Part shown: positions 1 through 12,097 of the stretch, one piece after another
How the letters are laid out: each line of letters opens with the position of its first letter
Numbering within the stretch: position 1 is the first letter of the stretch
Assembly (NCBI RefSeq): GCF_003369915.1
Contig: NC_046677.1
Coordinates: 10,726,001 to 10,790,000 of the forward strand
DNA length: 64,000 nt
DNA from: Drosophila miranda
Taxonomy: Eukaryota > Arthropoda > Insecta > Diptera > Drosophilidae
Reading direction: 5' to 3'
The notes under the pieces: generated by a model
Database searches by the model: none
Seen by the model: the letters and a program-made list of their open reading frames with translations, nothing else
What the model was told of the DNA's origin: nothing
Program-made: the position numbers and the translations under genes

Positions 1-3000
1 AATGTTTTGCAGCATATCGTTGAGATTTTCCAGAGTACGTATATCAGAATCATTATAGAAATAATTTTCATAATTGCAGATAAATTAATTTGAGCTTCAG
101 GTATCCTATAGTCGTAAGAGCGTAATCTATAATTTTTATTGGTTTTCTCTTTTATTACAATCTGAAGTTTTTGAACTAAACATTTTATAGTTTTTTTTGA
201 CTCTAACGTTTTAATGAATCTTTATGATATCTTTCTACCTTTGAAGTGTTTTAAGCTTTGAAATTTTAGTTTTTCCTTTCTCTTGAATGTTTTTCGAATA
301 AAATTCTTGTATTATATTTTGTAATTCTTAACAAAAAATGCCGAAAAAAATGGTTCTGCCATTATCTTGAGGGGAAAAAGCTGCCATGCAGCATTTTCTT
401 TTGCATAAAATTACAGTTTGTCCTTTCGCACACACACAACATGGGTGTTGTGTTGCTTGTGGCTACTCGAAAGTAGATTATGCTGAACAATGTCACATCA
501 CACAGAGTCCAACCGGGGGGCAGGGGCAGGGGCAGGGTAAGCTCTGTTAATCTGCCTTGAAACATCAAAAGTTGAACCATAAGAAAATTTAAGCAACCGC
601 CCTCGAGCAGGGCAGAGGGAGGACAAAAAAAAGGAGAACGAACCCACACAGAAAGAAATCAACCATGAGATGAAATTGTTTAAAAAGATTTCTTTACACA
701 ACGTGCATCAAGTCCTGGGAGATTTGTGAAACAGCTTGTGTCCGGGTCGAGGTCTCGGGCTCCCCGGACCTTCTTTCGGGCTTCGTGTTGGACTTTTCGT
801 GTTTGTTTCCTTTTGGCTGGGTGCAATTTTTGGCGTCCAGTTCCCCAGTTGGGTTTAGACAATTGTTTCAGTTTTGTGCTTGTATTTTGCATTTCTACGC
901 TCTCTTGACGATGCGATGAAATCAATACTGAGGGAATGTTTAAGATTATGAACTCTACTAAAGCGCAGGGGTAATCTGGCAGAAGTGGAATCCTATTTCT
1001 TGAGACAATAGGTTTCTCAGTCCCTTAAACTTTCAGTGAATCCTTTTTCCTATCGCCCTGTATTCATCAATCAGAACTTGGCAAATTTACTCAACTGCCT
1101 CAAGCCATTTGGCAGCCACAACTAACAGACAGACAGATAGACAGAACTTAGCTCCCATCTAGATCAAGTTACAACGCCTCAAAGTAGGCAACTCCATTCA
1201 AACAAAACGCAGGACACACAATCCTTTGGCTCCCCCTTTGTCTCTCTATCTCTCTCTCTTTCTGTCTTGATGTCTCAGTTAACGTGCAATAAATTTTTGT
1301 CCCTGTCTAAACTAAAGTTGAGCTGGAGGAAAAAAGCATTTTGTGTCTATCAGGGCGTCTAATCTGCAGTCCAACCCATCTAACCAACTTACCACGTGCA
1401 ATAAATTTCTAAGGCGCAACGTCTGCACTATTTTCCCTCCAGCCTGGAGACTTTTTCCATGGGAGCCATGGCTCCGTGGAGCAGGACCTAGCGAACGGAT
1501 TTCTTCTCACTGCTAAGCCACGCGCCCGTACGTGATCTGATAGGGAATGAACGGCAACCGCAAACATAGACACAGAGATCCGAGTCGTCGACATGTGTGC
1601 AAACTTTTGGCCAAGTCGAGTTGCCACATTTGTTTGGCCTAAAGAACACGCACCTGTGTCCTTCCAAGTCCTCCCCTCCCAACACCCGACCCACCCATTG
1701 TGGTCTTCCACCCGCACAATTCGACAAGCAGTTGGCATTGCGCTAATTTACTTTAAATTGGTTTTTTTGACATTGGTGTGCCTTCCACTTCCTTATACGA
1801 ATTATCAATGATAAATGACTTGGGCTTGGTGTTGGTCTTGGTCTGGTGCTCTGGTGCTCTTTGCCTGGGGGAGTCTATGGGCGTGGTGGTTCACTTGGGT
1901 TCATTTTTGACTAAAGATTCAAAGGTTTAATGTCAAAAGAAGTACCTAAAGGGCAAGCATTTTCGAGCAGTCAAAATATTCTCGAGTTATTTAATTGAAA
2001 ATACATATATTCCGAATAAACAAGTCTTTTTTATCTGCGTTCAATTGCAGATTTTTGTTAATACCCCGACATCCGGCATCCTTCGAGGCCAATGATGAGA
2101 TCCAATCCAGTCCGACTGAAGCAAAATCTCAGCTAAGCTCCAGCTGCAATAATAATATTATTTTTAGAACATAATGAGTTGAATGTAATCCAATCTGCAA
2201 TTAAAATTTAAGCAATATATGAACAGATTGAATTTGTAAGGAGAGGTCGAAATATAGTTGACCCAGGATATTTTTAGCCGAGCACAGGAAGGACTCCAAA
2301 TCAGGCACTTTCTTTCGATTACAGGAAGCTACGGCAGGTCCAGATTGGTTCTAAGAGTCCTTATCCGATGATCAAGGAGATAATGCTCAGATCGGCTGCC
2401 TTAAAGCCGAAATGCAGCGTACGAAGAAAAAAAAGGCAAAGTTCTCGAGGCTATATCTTAATCCAATAGGCCCAGATCGGGAAACGACCAACTTTCCCAG
2501 GATCGTGAAGATCCAGACTGTCGCTCGGCATGACTTTGTTAACGACATATGTATCTTTAAAGCATAGAGTATTATTAAATTTCTAATAATTTCCTGGAGT
2601 ATCGCATCCCCGTTGCACCGCCTTTACCTAGTTGTTGTTCATGTTTCTGGTAATTTATTTGGCGCCCAACGATTTCTTTCCGCCCAAATTTCCCCATTTA
2701 TCGCTAATGGGATCTCACTGGCCTGGCTTTGCTGTAGGGGTTAATAAATCGGTAAATACAAATTAATGCTGCAGAAATTACAAATAACCAATTGAACCCA
2801 ATTTGGCCCTAACGGGACGAAGCTCTTGACGAATTTTCTTTTAACTCAATTTATATTGCTTTTTTTCTGTTGCTTTCCATAATTAATGAGGAAAGTTTTT
2901 GAACCTTTTGTGTCAAGTTTTGCAACTGCCCCCAGCGGGACGCCGACTACGAGTCCTGGCCAGAGTCCAGGGTTCTATTGTCGACAAGATTGGCTGCTTA

Positions 3001-5959
3001 TCGGCGCAACGCCATCGTTGTGGGCGTGGCATGTCAGCGATACTAATGAGAGGGAAAGCGCGACCAGACGAAAAGTTTTTTTTCCCATATTTCGTTTCGT
3101 TTTTTGTGTATTTGCCTCCAATTTGGCAGCAAGACATAATTAATGGAAATATCGTTAGAGGAAAGTGTTTGCCCGATTAATCATGGGGATATAGTGGTTC
3201 TGGGCTGGGGCTCTTTTCTGCGGAAAAGCATTGGTTTTGGTTAGGGTCACGTTTCAGTGGCAAACATTTTGCATACATTTTTGGTAAAATTCCGTTTTTA
3301 CCATAATGACCAATAACAACAAAAAGGAACTTTATTAAACAAAACTTTTGATACCCTTGAAGATCCATCATTCATATGTCAGGTATATAAAATAGCTATC
3401 TGGAATGGGTTTTAAATAATTAACATGGCCTTATCGTATATTATTGCCGAATATAGAAGATATATGTATGTACATACTTACTGTGGGGTCTCAATCTCCT
3501 TTGCAAAATCATAATACCCTCTGCAGGTGCATCGAAACTGAAGAGCGGGAGCGCTTAATGCGTTTATGGTTGGTGCGGTTGGGTTCCGAATGGGTCACAG
3601 TGGGTTGTTTGGATACTCTGCCAGTACTCTCTTTTCACCTATTATTTACATTTAGGCATCTGCAAATATTTTCGTATCAATAACTGAAACTCCCCCCGCC
3701 AGAAAGGGGAATTACCCAATGAGATATTCAGGACATTCGTTGGACCTCAGCCGTCATTCGTTACAGCTGAAATTTGTCGTTCCACACTTTTTAGTGACTC
3801 GTTTTGTTAGGGGGAAAGCATGGCCATTGCTATAGAAAAATAAATTAGTTGCACGTGACGCCTTAAATGGTCGCACAGCAAATGGAGCTTTCTAGGATTC
3901 CGTAAAGCACAAAAAAGGGAATGAAAAATAAACGAAATAACGTTTGGTGAACCTCAATGAAAATTGCACAAGCATTTGTTGATTCGCTTGGGGTCGGAGT
4001 GTGGTGAGGACTGTGGCTCTGGCTCTGGCTGTGCGCACAAATTGCGTGCCACAAATGGACGCACATAAATCATGCGTGCGACAAAAATCGCTTGGGAAGT
4101 TTTCACGCACAATTGGCCAAAATCCAATAGCTTCAACTGGACAAGTAGAAGTCTCTAAATCACATATCTGTGGCACAGGTATCGAGGCTCCTAAATCAGT
4201 TGGAGTTTACGAAAAATAAAGATGGAGAGACGTCCCCAATGCAGACTTTAACTTGAAATTAATATATCTCATAATTTGCATTAACTCATCCCCACAGCTA
4301 CGCGCCAGCTAAGCGAACATTTTTAATGAATTTCCCAACTTGCAACATTTTTACAGACCCCATACACCATGAACACACCTCAACACTCAGACACACTTGC
4401 TGAAAAGAAATCCTGGCACTTTTTAGCGCTGGAGCCTCATAAATATATACTCGTACTTTTTCTCCGGCTTAGGGGTTGCGGCACGCCCCACGCTCTTGCC
4501 ACAACATGCACTAATTAGTCAAGGATTTGGCATTAAGGAAACAAATTCTCGACCCTCAATGAAAAGAATATGGAGCACGTGCCGCGCTTGTAAATGTAAA
4601 ATTGTTGTTCTCGGTTTTTGTTTTTTGTTTTTTTTTCATAAGTAGACTTAATAAAGTATGAACAACGTTTTTAAATTATGTGCACGTACCAAAGAAAAAA
4701 AGTTAAGGAAATTTGCATTCGTTATGGTTTTCAGTTAATACTGCCGCGTGGGAGGATTTTTTAAATTTAAACCTTAACCAAATTCAAATATTACTATAAG
4801 TACATATGTTCATGATGATTTATCAAGAGGTTCTATTAGAGCTGCCAATAAAACCTGCCTTCTCTATACATATCCTGCTAAAGAGTAGACAGTATTAAAA
4901 TATTTATCGTGCTTAAGTTGACCAATGCTCAACTGGTTCTTTAGTCCGCATTGTCAAAGCAATAGTTTATCAAATTAACCGGCCTTTTAGCACAGCATTT
5001 GCACATTTAATTACACTTGAGACCTGCTGCACAGAATCAAACCGCATTCAAATTGCATTATTCAATCAGCTTCTTGTTCCCCCGATGGGTGGCACTTGCC
5101 ATGCCATGTGATGGCATGTGTCCCTGCTGGAAGTGTGATAATTTTACAAAAACAGTGCCAATCTGTGCTGCAATTAAGGTCACTTTGTTATAGAATTTTG
5201 ATTAACGAATTGCGTTTGCCCATTTTCTTCTCTGAGGCTATTTTTATATCGGACATCAAGGAAACATTGTGAATTCAACTTAAAACAATAAAAATGGAGT
5301 CTTCAATTAATTAGCATCTATTCGCTGGACACAGGACTGTGGACAGTGGACAACAAACGTGCCTTCCAAACTTCCGCCTTTCAGCAAGCGGCCGTTAAAT
5401 AAACGCAGGCTGCGGTCAGTGGGCGGCGGGTTGTGGCGAGGGTGCAGTTTTTGTTTTCGGACCATTTGACGGGTACATCCCCGCACACACGAAGAGGACA
5501 GGGCCCGGGATTGCAGTAGGACACAGCCAGAAAGAGCAAGGAGAGAGCCCGCTCGCAGTACAAAATCGTCCGAAAACTAAAATACGTGCAAAGTTTACAA
5601 AAACATTTGGTTTTGGCTCGACTGATGCCGCATCCTGCTTCTGATTCAGCTCCGCTCCTTCCACAATGCATGTTGTTTAATTATTTGCCGTTTGGCGTAG
5701 TGCACACACATGCATACGGTCCATTTTGGCCTAAATGAAAGTATAAAATGCTTGGATTGCACAATTTTATTTGGGTTTCGGCGATTTAACAAACAGTTTT
5801 TTCAGTGGAAGACAACCAAAGAGAGAATTTCTGGACTTTTACGTGCCTTTGTTTTTAAAAATTAACTTAACAAGTTTCAAAATAATTTTTAAATATTTAA
5901 GAAGGCGCCAAAATTCAAACAACCGATAAATAGAGCTGCCAACGTGCGTTAACGATAAT
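1..5959. other. Gene-free left flank
   Basis: I see no convincing coding exon here on either strand. The open frames are short, overlap each other in several frames, and have no recognisable domain. The DNA is AT-rich, with many T and A runs and a few CA or CT tracts. It could be intergenic or lie in an intron of a gene whose exons are outside the window; the sequence does not decide. Confidence 0.6.
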
Positions 5960-6399
5960 TTTAATACTTTTGGGTATTTTTGGAGGTCAAAATTGAACCG
6001 ACGGTATATTTACGCTATATCGGTATATAATGGTATATTTTGTCACCTTCATCAATCTATTAAATTTCATTTTCAAAGGTAAAAGGTCTCTGTTTAAAAG
6101 GTATTTCCACCACTTCTTACAGTAACCAAGAATGGGTATCTAACCTTTTTTAGACTAAATCCAACAAAAGAGTTTGAAATAAACCAGTCAAGTGGAAAAT
6201 AGATTCATTAGTCATATAAAATTATGTGGGCAGGGATGAGAGATCTAGATAGCTAGTAATATTCTACGGAATATCAAAATCGACTAAATGTATAATATTA
6301 TTTGAATTCGTCAGTATACTTACGGTATATTTTTAAAATGAGACCGTATATTTTGGTAGTTCTGGGGGTCGGACAGTATATTTTGTCGCGGTCACACTT
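5960..6399 (+). repeat. Dispersed promoter-bearing repeat, copy A
   Basis: This stretch has many GGTATATTT-type words and ends in a GGTCACACT box. It aligns by eye with 53657-53950. Shared blocks include GGTATATTTACG, TCGGTATATAATGGTATATTT, TTCATCAAT-TATTAAATTT, AAATTATGTGGGCA, GAATTCGTCAGTATA and a final GCGGTCACACT. Copy A is longer because of small insertions. The 3' end forms the apparent promoter of the RRP7-like gene. A true transposon origin or an old duplicated promoter are both possible; no terminal repeats were found. Confidence 0.6.
6389..6398 (+). promoter_or_regulatory. Core promoter motif 1 (M1BP-type) of the RRP7-like gene
   Basis: CGGTCACACT matches Ohler core promoter motif 1 (YGGTCACACTR) except for the last base. 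It lies 47 bp before the start codon and is preceded by GGTATATTTT, GTATATTTTGG and AGTATATTTTG words of the motif 6 type. Transcription probably starts here, giving a very short leader. Confidence 0.65.
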
Positions 6400-6444
6400 C
6401 TTAAAACGTGTTTATTTTTTGATTTTAGCAAAAACTAAGAAATA

Positions 6445-7306
6445 ATGGAGGAAATTGAGGGATACACAGGTGAAAACACACATATAAACACTGCCGCGAC
6501 TATTGCTAATCATGAATGCTTGACTTTTAGTTGTTCCTCTGCGAATGAGCAGCGATGCACAGCACTGCCACAGCGTTTACATGCGGGAGCACTTCATCCG
6601 CCTGATGGATCCGAACAAACCCAAGGGTCGCACGCTGTTCCTGCTCAATATACCACCCTATGTGACCGAGGAGAGCCTGAAGGGGTTCTTCAAGCGGGCT
6701 GGCAACGTGGAGAGCGTACAATTTGCAGCGAAGCCTGGAAAAGATGAAACAATTAAATGGTATGAGAGCACAAACGAGCCCTTCTCCAATGTTCGGCCGC
6801 CGTTCATATTCAAAGTGGCCTACGTGGTGTTCCAGAAGAGCAGCAGCATTGGCAAGGCCTTGGCCGTCCCGAGCATTGACCTGTTCCACAGCAGCGGCGA
6901 GAGCACCATCAAAACGGGCATGGAGCTGTGGCACGAAGAGTACGAGAACCATTACATCCTGGATGCGGAGAAGACAAAGGCACAGATCACCGAATATATG
7001 GCCGACTACGACCGAAGAGAGCGAGCGGCCGCACTGGCAGCCAAGAACAGCGAAGCCGACGCCGATGGCTGGGTCACCGTGGGCAAAGAGGGTCGCAATG
7101 CTGGCTTCGAGCAGAAGGAGTCTGTCATCGGACGCCTGGAGAAGAAGCGGGAAAATGACACGAAAACGAAGGAACTCAAAAACTTTTACACCTTCCAGAT
7201 ACGCGAGAGTAAAATGCAGAATATCGTCGAGATGCGCAAAAAGTTCGAGGAGGATAAGCGAAAAATTGAACTGCTGAAGCAATCGCGACGCTTCAAACCG
7301 TTTTAG
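6445..7306 (+). CDS. RRP7A: Ribosomal RNA-processing protein 7 homolog (RRP7A family)
   Basis: The predicted protein has 266 residues from two exons: 6445-6469 and 6531-7306, with a 61-bp intron (GTGAAA...TTTTAG). The splice gives a start MEEIEGYTVVPLRM, whose GYxxxP block fits the RRP7A N-terminus and supports this start over the internal ATG at 6545. An RRM-like fold follows (about residues 40-120, with TLFLLNIPPYVTEESL), then a W-V-x-V block (DADGWVTVGKEGR) and a basic coiled C-terminus ending KKFEEDK.KIELL..SRRFKPF, the family signature. RRP7 acts in the nucleolus in the UTP-C/CURI complex for 40S subunit assembly. From memory the D. melanogaster ortholog is CG9107. Transcription is driven by the motif-1 promoter 47 bp upstream. 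Confidence 0.93.
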
Positions 7307-7334
7307 TCCGTAAGCACGCATAGGTTAAGAGTTG

Positions 7335-7340
7335 AATAAA
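7335..7340 (+). terminator. Likely poly(A) signal of the RRP7-like gene
   Basis: A canonical AATAAA lies 28 bp after the stop codon, so the 3' untranslated region is probably very short. Confidence 0.6.
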
Positions 7341-9342
7341 AGCCTCTTTATGGGGCATACACACTGTAACACCGTTGGAGTGCACTGACATGACCGCTGG
7401 CAAATCCTCATAAATTTCATAATTTCACGTTGCCATTGACACTTTTGCCGTGACCAAGTCCTGGCCAATGCCATAATTTCGCAGCAATGCCATAACTTAT
7501 AAGCGGACGCAGTCAGAGGCGGCCATAAAAGCTTATAAAAAGCGAACAACAAAAAAAGGCGTTGGGGCAGAGCAGAGAGGGCCTGTTGTGGCCACAACAG
7601 CCGCTGAGCTTATTGTGTGATAATCGCATATGGTTTATGTTAATTTGAGAAATGATAAAAATATTTCGCTTATCAATTTTAATCATCATAATCGTCGCTG
7701 TGCCGTCGTCGCGACTTGCGACGCACATTGAAACCAGGCCTCATCCCCACACACAGCACGCGATCTCTCATTCCCGGGACCGAGGAATGCATTTTGGGGC
7801 TCGCTCAGGGGCGGATTTCATTCGAGGGGTCAACAGACACAAGAGCAGTATAAGAAAAATTCAGAAAAAAACATGTTTTCTGTTTTAACCAGCACTCTAG
7901 CTCAGTTTTCCCACACATATATGGTCTTAGTCCGCTCCTGGACACGGGGTTGTGGTGGTGCGCGTAAATTTCGAGAGCCTCTCCCGCGACTAAAGGTAAC
8001 CCGAGAGTCTGTGGAGGCTTGGGGAGTGAAATACAAACGAGGTACGCGTCGGATAACGCATGCTGACGATCATCGCTGGATTGTAGTCGTCGTCGTCGTC
8101 ATCGTCCGGTTGCCTGTGGCTGGGCTGTAGCTGTAGCTGTTGCTGTTGTTATTGCTGGCCTACTGTGGAGACTAAAGACAGCAACACATTCATAATTTCT
8201 TCCGATTTGTATCGTTTTAAACATTTTAAATTGATTAAAATGCGATAAATCATAATCGCCGATGTCTGGCATGAGACCCGAGAACGGGAACGGAACCCAT
8301 CGTCGAAACCCTCCCGATACTCGGATACTTGGGACCATGTCTGGGTGATGGAACGATTTATGAGCCTTGAACATAATAAAGTGTTAACGGAACGAGTTAT
8401 TAAGGTAATCTGAATGCGCATAAGTTAATAAAGGCGAAGACGATTTGCATGGGCAGCGTAGCGTAGCTCCAGAGCAGCGTCTAAGGTTGCATCTAGGAGG
8501 CAATCCCAGGCTGTTTGGGATCCCCGACCCCAGCTCCAGCCCAGTTCAGCGTTCAGGCCGATCGTCGGACACACAAGATGTCGAAAAATATAACATAAAA
8601 CGACCACACGTACGTCTCCCATGCCGCACAGCAGGACTCCAGGCTCAGGCCAACGAGAAACGAGGAAAAAATATCTGAAACGCCGTGTCTTGTGAGCAGA
8701 ACAATCAATAAATTTGAACACGTGAGCGGACGCGAATGTGGACGGCACACAACAGGAACGATCGGTCCACACAGCAAAACAGGGCGATAAGTGATCAATG
8801 CCCCGTGTCGACTGATTGGGCAGAATCACAAAAACCCCGCGAGTGTTGCTGGCGGTTGGTGTGGTGGGGAAGGGGGGAAATGGAAAGTGAGTGATTTTGG
8901 TCTGGGCTAACTCAAAATTATACAAATCATTAAAATATGGGCAGTAAAAGTGGGTTTTTAATAGATGGAACATGAGTATATTAGCAAGGCATTGTTTGAG
9001 GACAGAAAAAATAGACAATTTTACATTTATGTGTTCAGTTTTGCAAGATATAGTAATGATCTACTTTATGTTCTTAAATGGATGCTTTCGTCGGTGGTCC
9101 CATGCCAGGTGTTTCTTCTAATTAACGCTTCAATGTAGAAGGTCTTATATGTATATTCCCTTGCGCGTCACGCAAGGAGGAAATACTATAAAGCGATTAA
9201 AAGGACTACCTGTCTTTCAAAGAGACTTCACTAGCATTTCATTTATAGGGTCTTAATATCGTCGATAGTTCAATAAATCTTTAGAATTAGTTATATTTTA
9301 TAGCCATATCTTCCTTTGTGCATATTTCAATCAACTAAAAAC
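7341..9342. other. Gap between convergent genes, no gene seen
   Basis: The RRP7-like gene and the SAM gene point towards each other across this gap. The longest open frame (8425-9018, minus, 197 codons) has no recognisable domain, is Cys- and Phe-rich in the way of non-coding AT-rich frames, and is overlapped by other frames. The gap presumably holds the 3' untranslated end of the SAM gene near its right edge. Confidence 0.5.
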
Positions 9343-10166
9343 CTAATAGCAATCGCCAAAATCAAACCAAGATGTGGTATCCACATCATCCATGATAATA
9401 GGCTCTCTGCGTGCCGTCGACGGTCCGTAGAGATTGTAGCGCCTAGAGTTGGCAAGCACCTCGCGATACCGTCTAATTGGTGCCCGAGCCATATGCAGCT
9501 CCATCATATCCCAATCGTTGACGTCCCGGAAGACAGAGCGGATCATGTGCATCCGTCCCAGAAGCTCCGTTTCGCGCAATCCTTCGTAGCTCCTGCCCGT
9601 GCGTGCCTTAAAGGTCTTGTAGACCTCACTGTGCTGCTTTGTCTCCGTGGCTGTCTGGAGCTCCTTGCGATAGAGGGCTCGAATGCCACGTCCCAGGTGA
9701 CGGATGTGCTCAAAGTTACGTACATTTAGAGCCACCAAGGATATGGCATCGAGGTTGAGCAACTTGTGCCCATCGATGTAGTTCTCTTTGAAAGTTTGCT
9801 ATAAGAAAAGGGAAATGCTTTCAGACTGGGACTTCTTCCGGCCTTCCCACTCACTTCGTATTCAGGATACCCAAAGTCGCGCAGCCAATCGGCCACGTCA
9901 TTGATGCTCCACTTGAACACCTCCGTGCGGCCCTGGGCATCCACGACAGCAGCACAAAGGTTAAAGAGCGAGTCCGGCGTGGCCTTGAATGGCAAGGGTA
10001 TATCGTCCTTGTCGTAGTCCACATCGGGGAACATATAGCTTGGATAGCGGAAGCTAAACTCCTGCTCCTCCTCATCCTGCTCACATCTTGGCTCACAAAT
10101 GGTCAGGCTCTCCATTGGCGATGGCATCGACATCGAGGACAATGATGGCAACGACAACGACTCCAT
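9343..10166 (-). CDS. SAM-domain protein (SAMD15-like), function unknown
   Basis: There are two coding exons on the minus strand, 10166-9855 and 9798-9343, with a 56-bp intron (GTGAGT...TTATAG) in phase 0, giving 255 residues. The N-terminus is Ser/Pro/acid-rich with FSFRYPSYMFPDVDYD. A SAM domain spans about residues 90-160: VFKWSINDVADWL, then across the splice YPEYE-QTFKENYIDGHKLL and NLDAISLVALNVRN...HLGRGIRALY. The tail is rich in Arg and Tyr, ending WFDFGDCY. SAM domains mediate protein-protein contacts; the partner is unknown. The ATG at 10166 is the first ATG in this frame. A possible 5' mini-exon (ATG at 10244-10242 plus one base, 45-bp intron 10240-10196) would extend it to start MGQEQYVPSAWMES. 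It may correspond to D. melanogaster CG15625, but I am not sure. Confidence 0.85.
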
Positions 10167-10259
10167 CCAAGCGGATGGCACGTACTGTTCCTGGCCTAAC
10201 CCAAATTAAGTTGCCTCAGAGCGCTTTGATTGCGGTTTACCCATCGACCAGGAGTGTGC

Positions 10260-12097
10260 ACTCGTACACGGTTCGTGTCTGTTTACTTTGTTTGGTTGCG
10301 TTTTGTATGTTTTTCCTTTTCCATTTATTATATTCCCTACACTATGAAGGGTCTACTGAATGGTCGATGGGTGTGGGGAAGAGTCAACTTTTGATTCGTA
10401 AGAGTTGTATGAATATGGGTGTTATCTTGGGTCTCGTTTAAAGTTGTGTATATCCTATGTGATTCATATTTTTGCATACTTCTTAGCCTCTATCTATCTT
10501 TATTAACATTCGTCAAAGAGCATTGAAAATGTCACCATTCCCCAAGTTTGGCTCCCGTTTTCATTTACATTTTCCCTTTTTGTTCCTATGATTGCATTTG
10601 CATATCCGATTTTTCGGGGTCAATTTGTGGGCTGGCGGTACTAGGGGGTGATGGGGCACCAATTCTCACCCACTGGGGGAGTGGATTCAGCGCTTGAAAG
10701 TATGCTAGGTTACGTAGTCACGGGAGCACTTCCATTAATAACACGATTTCCACTTCGCAATTTTCACATTTTCACTTTATTTTTTATTTCCCAGCGAGAG
10801 CGGAGTTCCCGAATGTTTACTTGCGATAATTTAATGGCACACAACACACAAAAGTTTTATGGAGCGTGCAATGCATTCCGACGATTTGTTTATGCTATGT
10901 TTTCAGAGGTTTTTACTTTTGGGAATGCGGTTGGATTTATGACCTGCACAAGGAGCCGCCCGGCTCACGGCACACGGCACCCGGCGGCACCGTTACCCAC
11001 TTTATTAACAACGGAACAAGTCCCAGACATCATGGAGCTCAGGGAGTTCACGGAGATCGCTCAATCCCAGGCCAATTAGGCACGGCGCATTCCTCGTGCG
11101 CGCAACAGAGACACCCAGCATCGGCGACACGTATATGTGGGCTCTGGCTCCGCCCACTGGAACCGATCGATCTTATTGGTCCGCTGCCACCAAGCCATGG
11201 CCTCTCCACGAGTTGTGGGCGCAAAGGGAACCGGAATCATCCGAACATCGATATGGTATGGGCATGTGTGCGCTCTGGCACGGATGGGTGTATTGGTGTG
11301 GGGGGTACGGGAACACATGGAGAAATCGGTAAACAAATCTGAACAGCGATCGAGGAAACAATCTCCGACTGAGCTAATGACACAGCGGCGTGTTTGTATG
11401 TAAACAGCCCCCGACTGTATAACCAAGTATCTCATCCATGAGTGGCTACAGTGGTTCAGAAGTGATTGATCCATCCCAAATAGTTTTGGAAATAATGATG
11501 GAATAATAACATGTTGTCATCCAAGACTTGAAAGTATTCCGAAGTGTCTTGGGTGTAAAGATCAAGAGTTTACAAGATATACCATAAAAATGTTGGATCT
11601 AATTATTGCTTTCGGGTATCTAGAGCCATTTCATAAATAAAAATAGTAAGATACCTAACCGGCATTCTCCCCTGGACATCTTTATTAACCTTTTTTAGAT
11701 GGAACTCTCTCGTGAGCTGTCAATTTTTGCGGTTACCATCATAAAAGATCATACATATACTTGCATTTCTAGTAACTATACCACTGATTGCATACCACTG
11801 TAAACACTGCTGCCAGCACACAATCTCAGCGAGATTTACCTAAACGCCAGACAATACCGTGTCGTGTGCGCCAACGGCAATCGATCGCTGGTTGGGTATG
11901 CTCCCGGCCGGTTCCATTCAGTTCTGTGTGGGTTGTCTTCTTGTACAAATCGGTTTAAGCGGTTGTGCGCATCGGCCCCTTAGCAAATTTCGCGATCGTT
12001 TCGAGCGACGGTGTTTGATCGGTGATCTTCAAGGATCTGTGGCGATCGGTACAAGTGGTTAATCTCTAAGAGTCAAACTGCTATTCAGAATCAAGCA
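10260..12097. other. Intergenic region between the SAM gene and H2.0
   Basis: The two flanking genes are divergent here, so the region should contain both promoters and the leader of H2.0. The open frames at 10648-11474 overlap on both strands and have no domain. I could not place transcription starts. Confidence 0.5.

Noticed and set aside
6527-7321. 264-codon minus-strand frame
   Set aside because: It is exactly antisense to the RRP7-like coding exon and has no domain; codon bias on the sense strand explains it.
8425-9018. 197-codon minus-strand frame between RRP7 and the SAM gene
   Set aside because: No domain, no coherent composition, and other frames overlap; I would need conservation evidence to call it.
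10648-11474. Cluster of overlapping frames on both strands upstream of H2.0
   Set aside because: Frames on both strands overlap without any recognisable motif or splice pattern; GC content alone can produce this.
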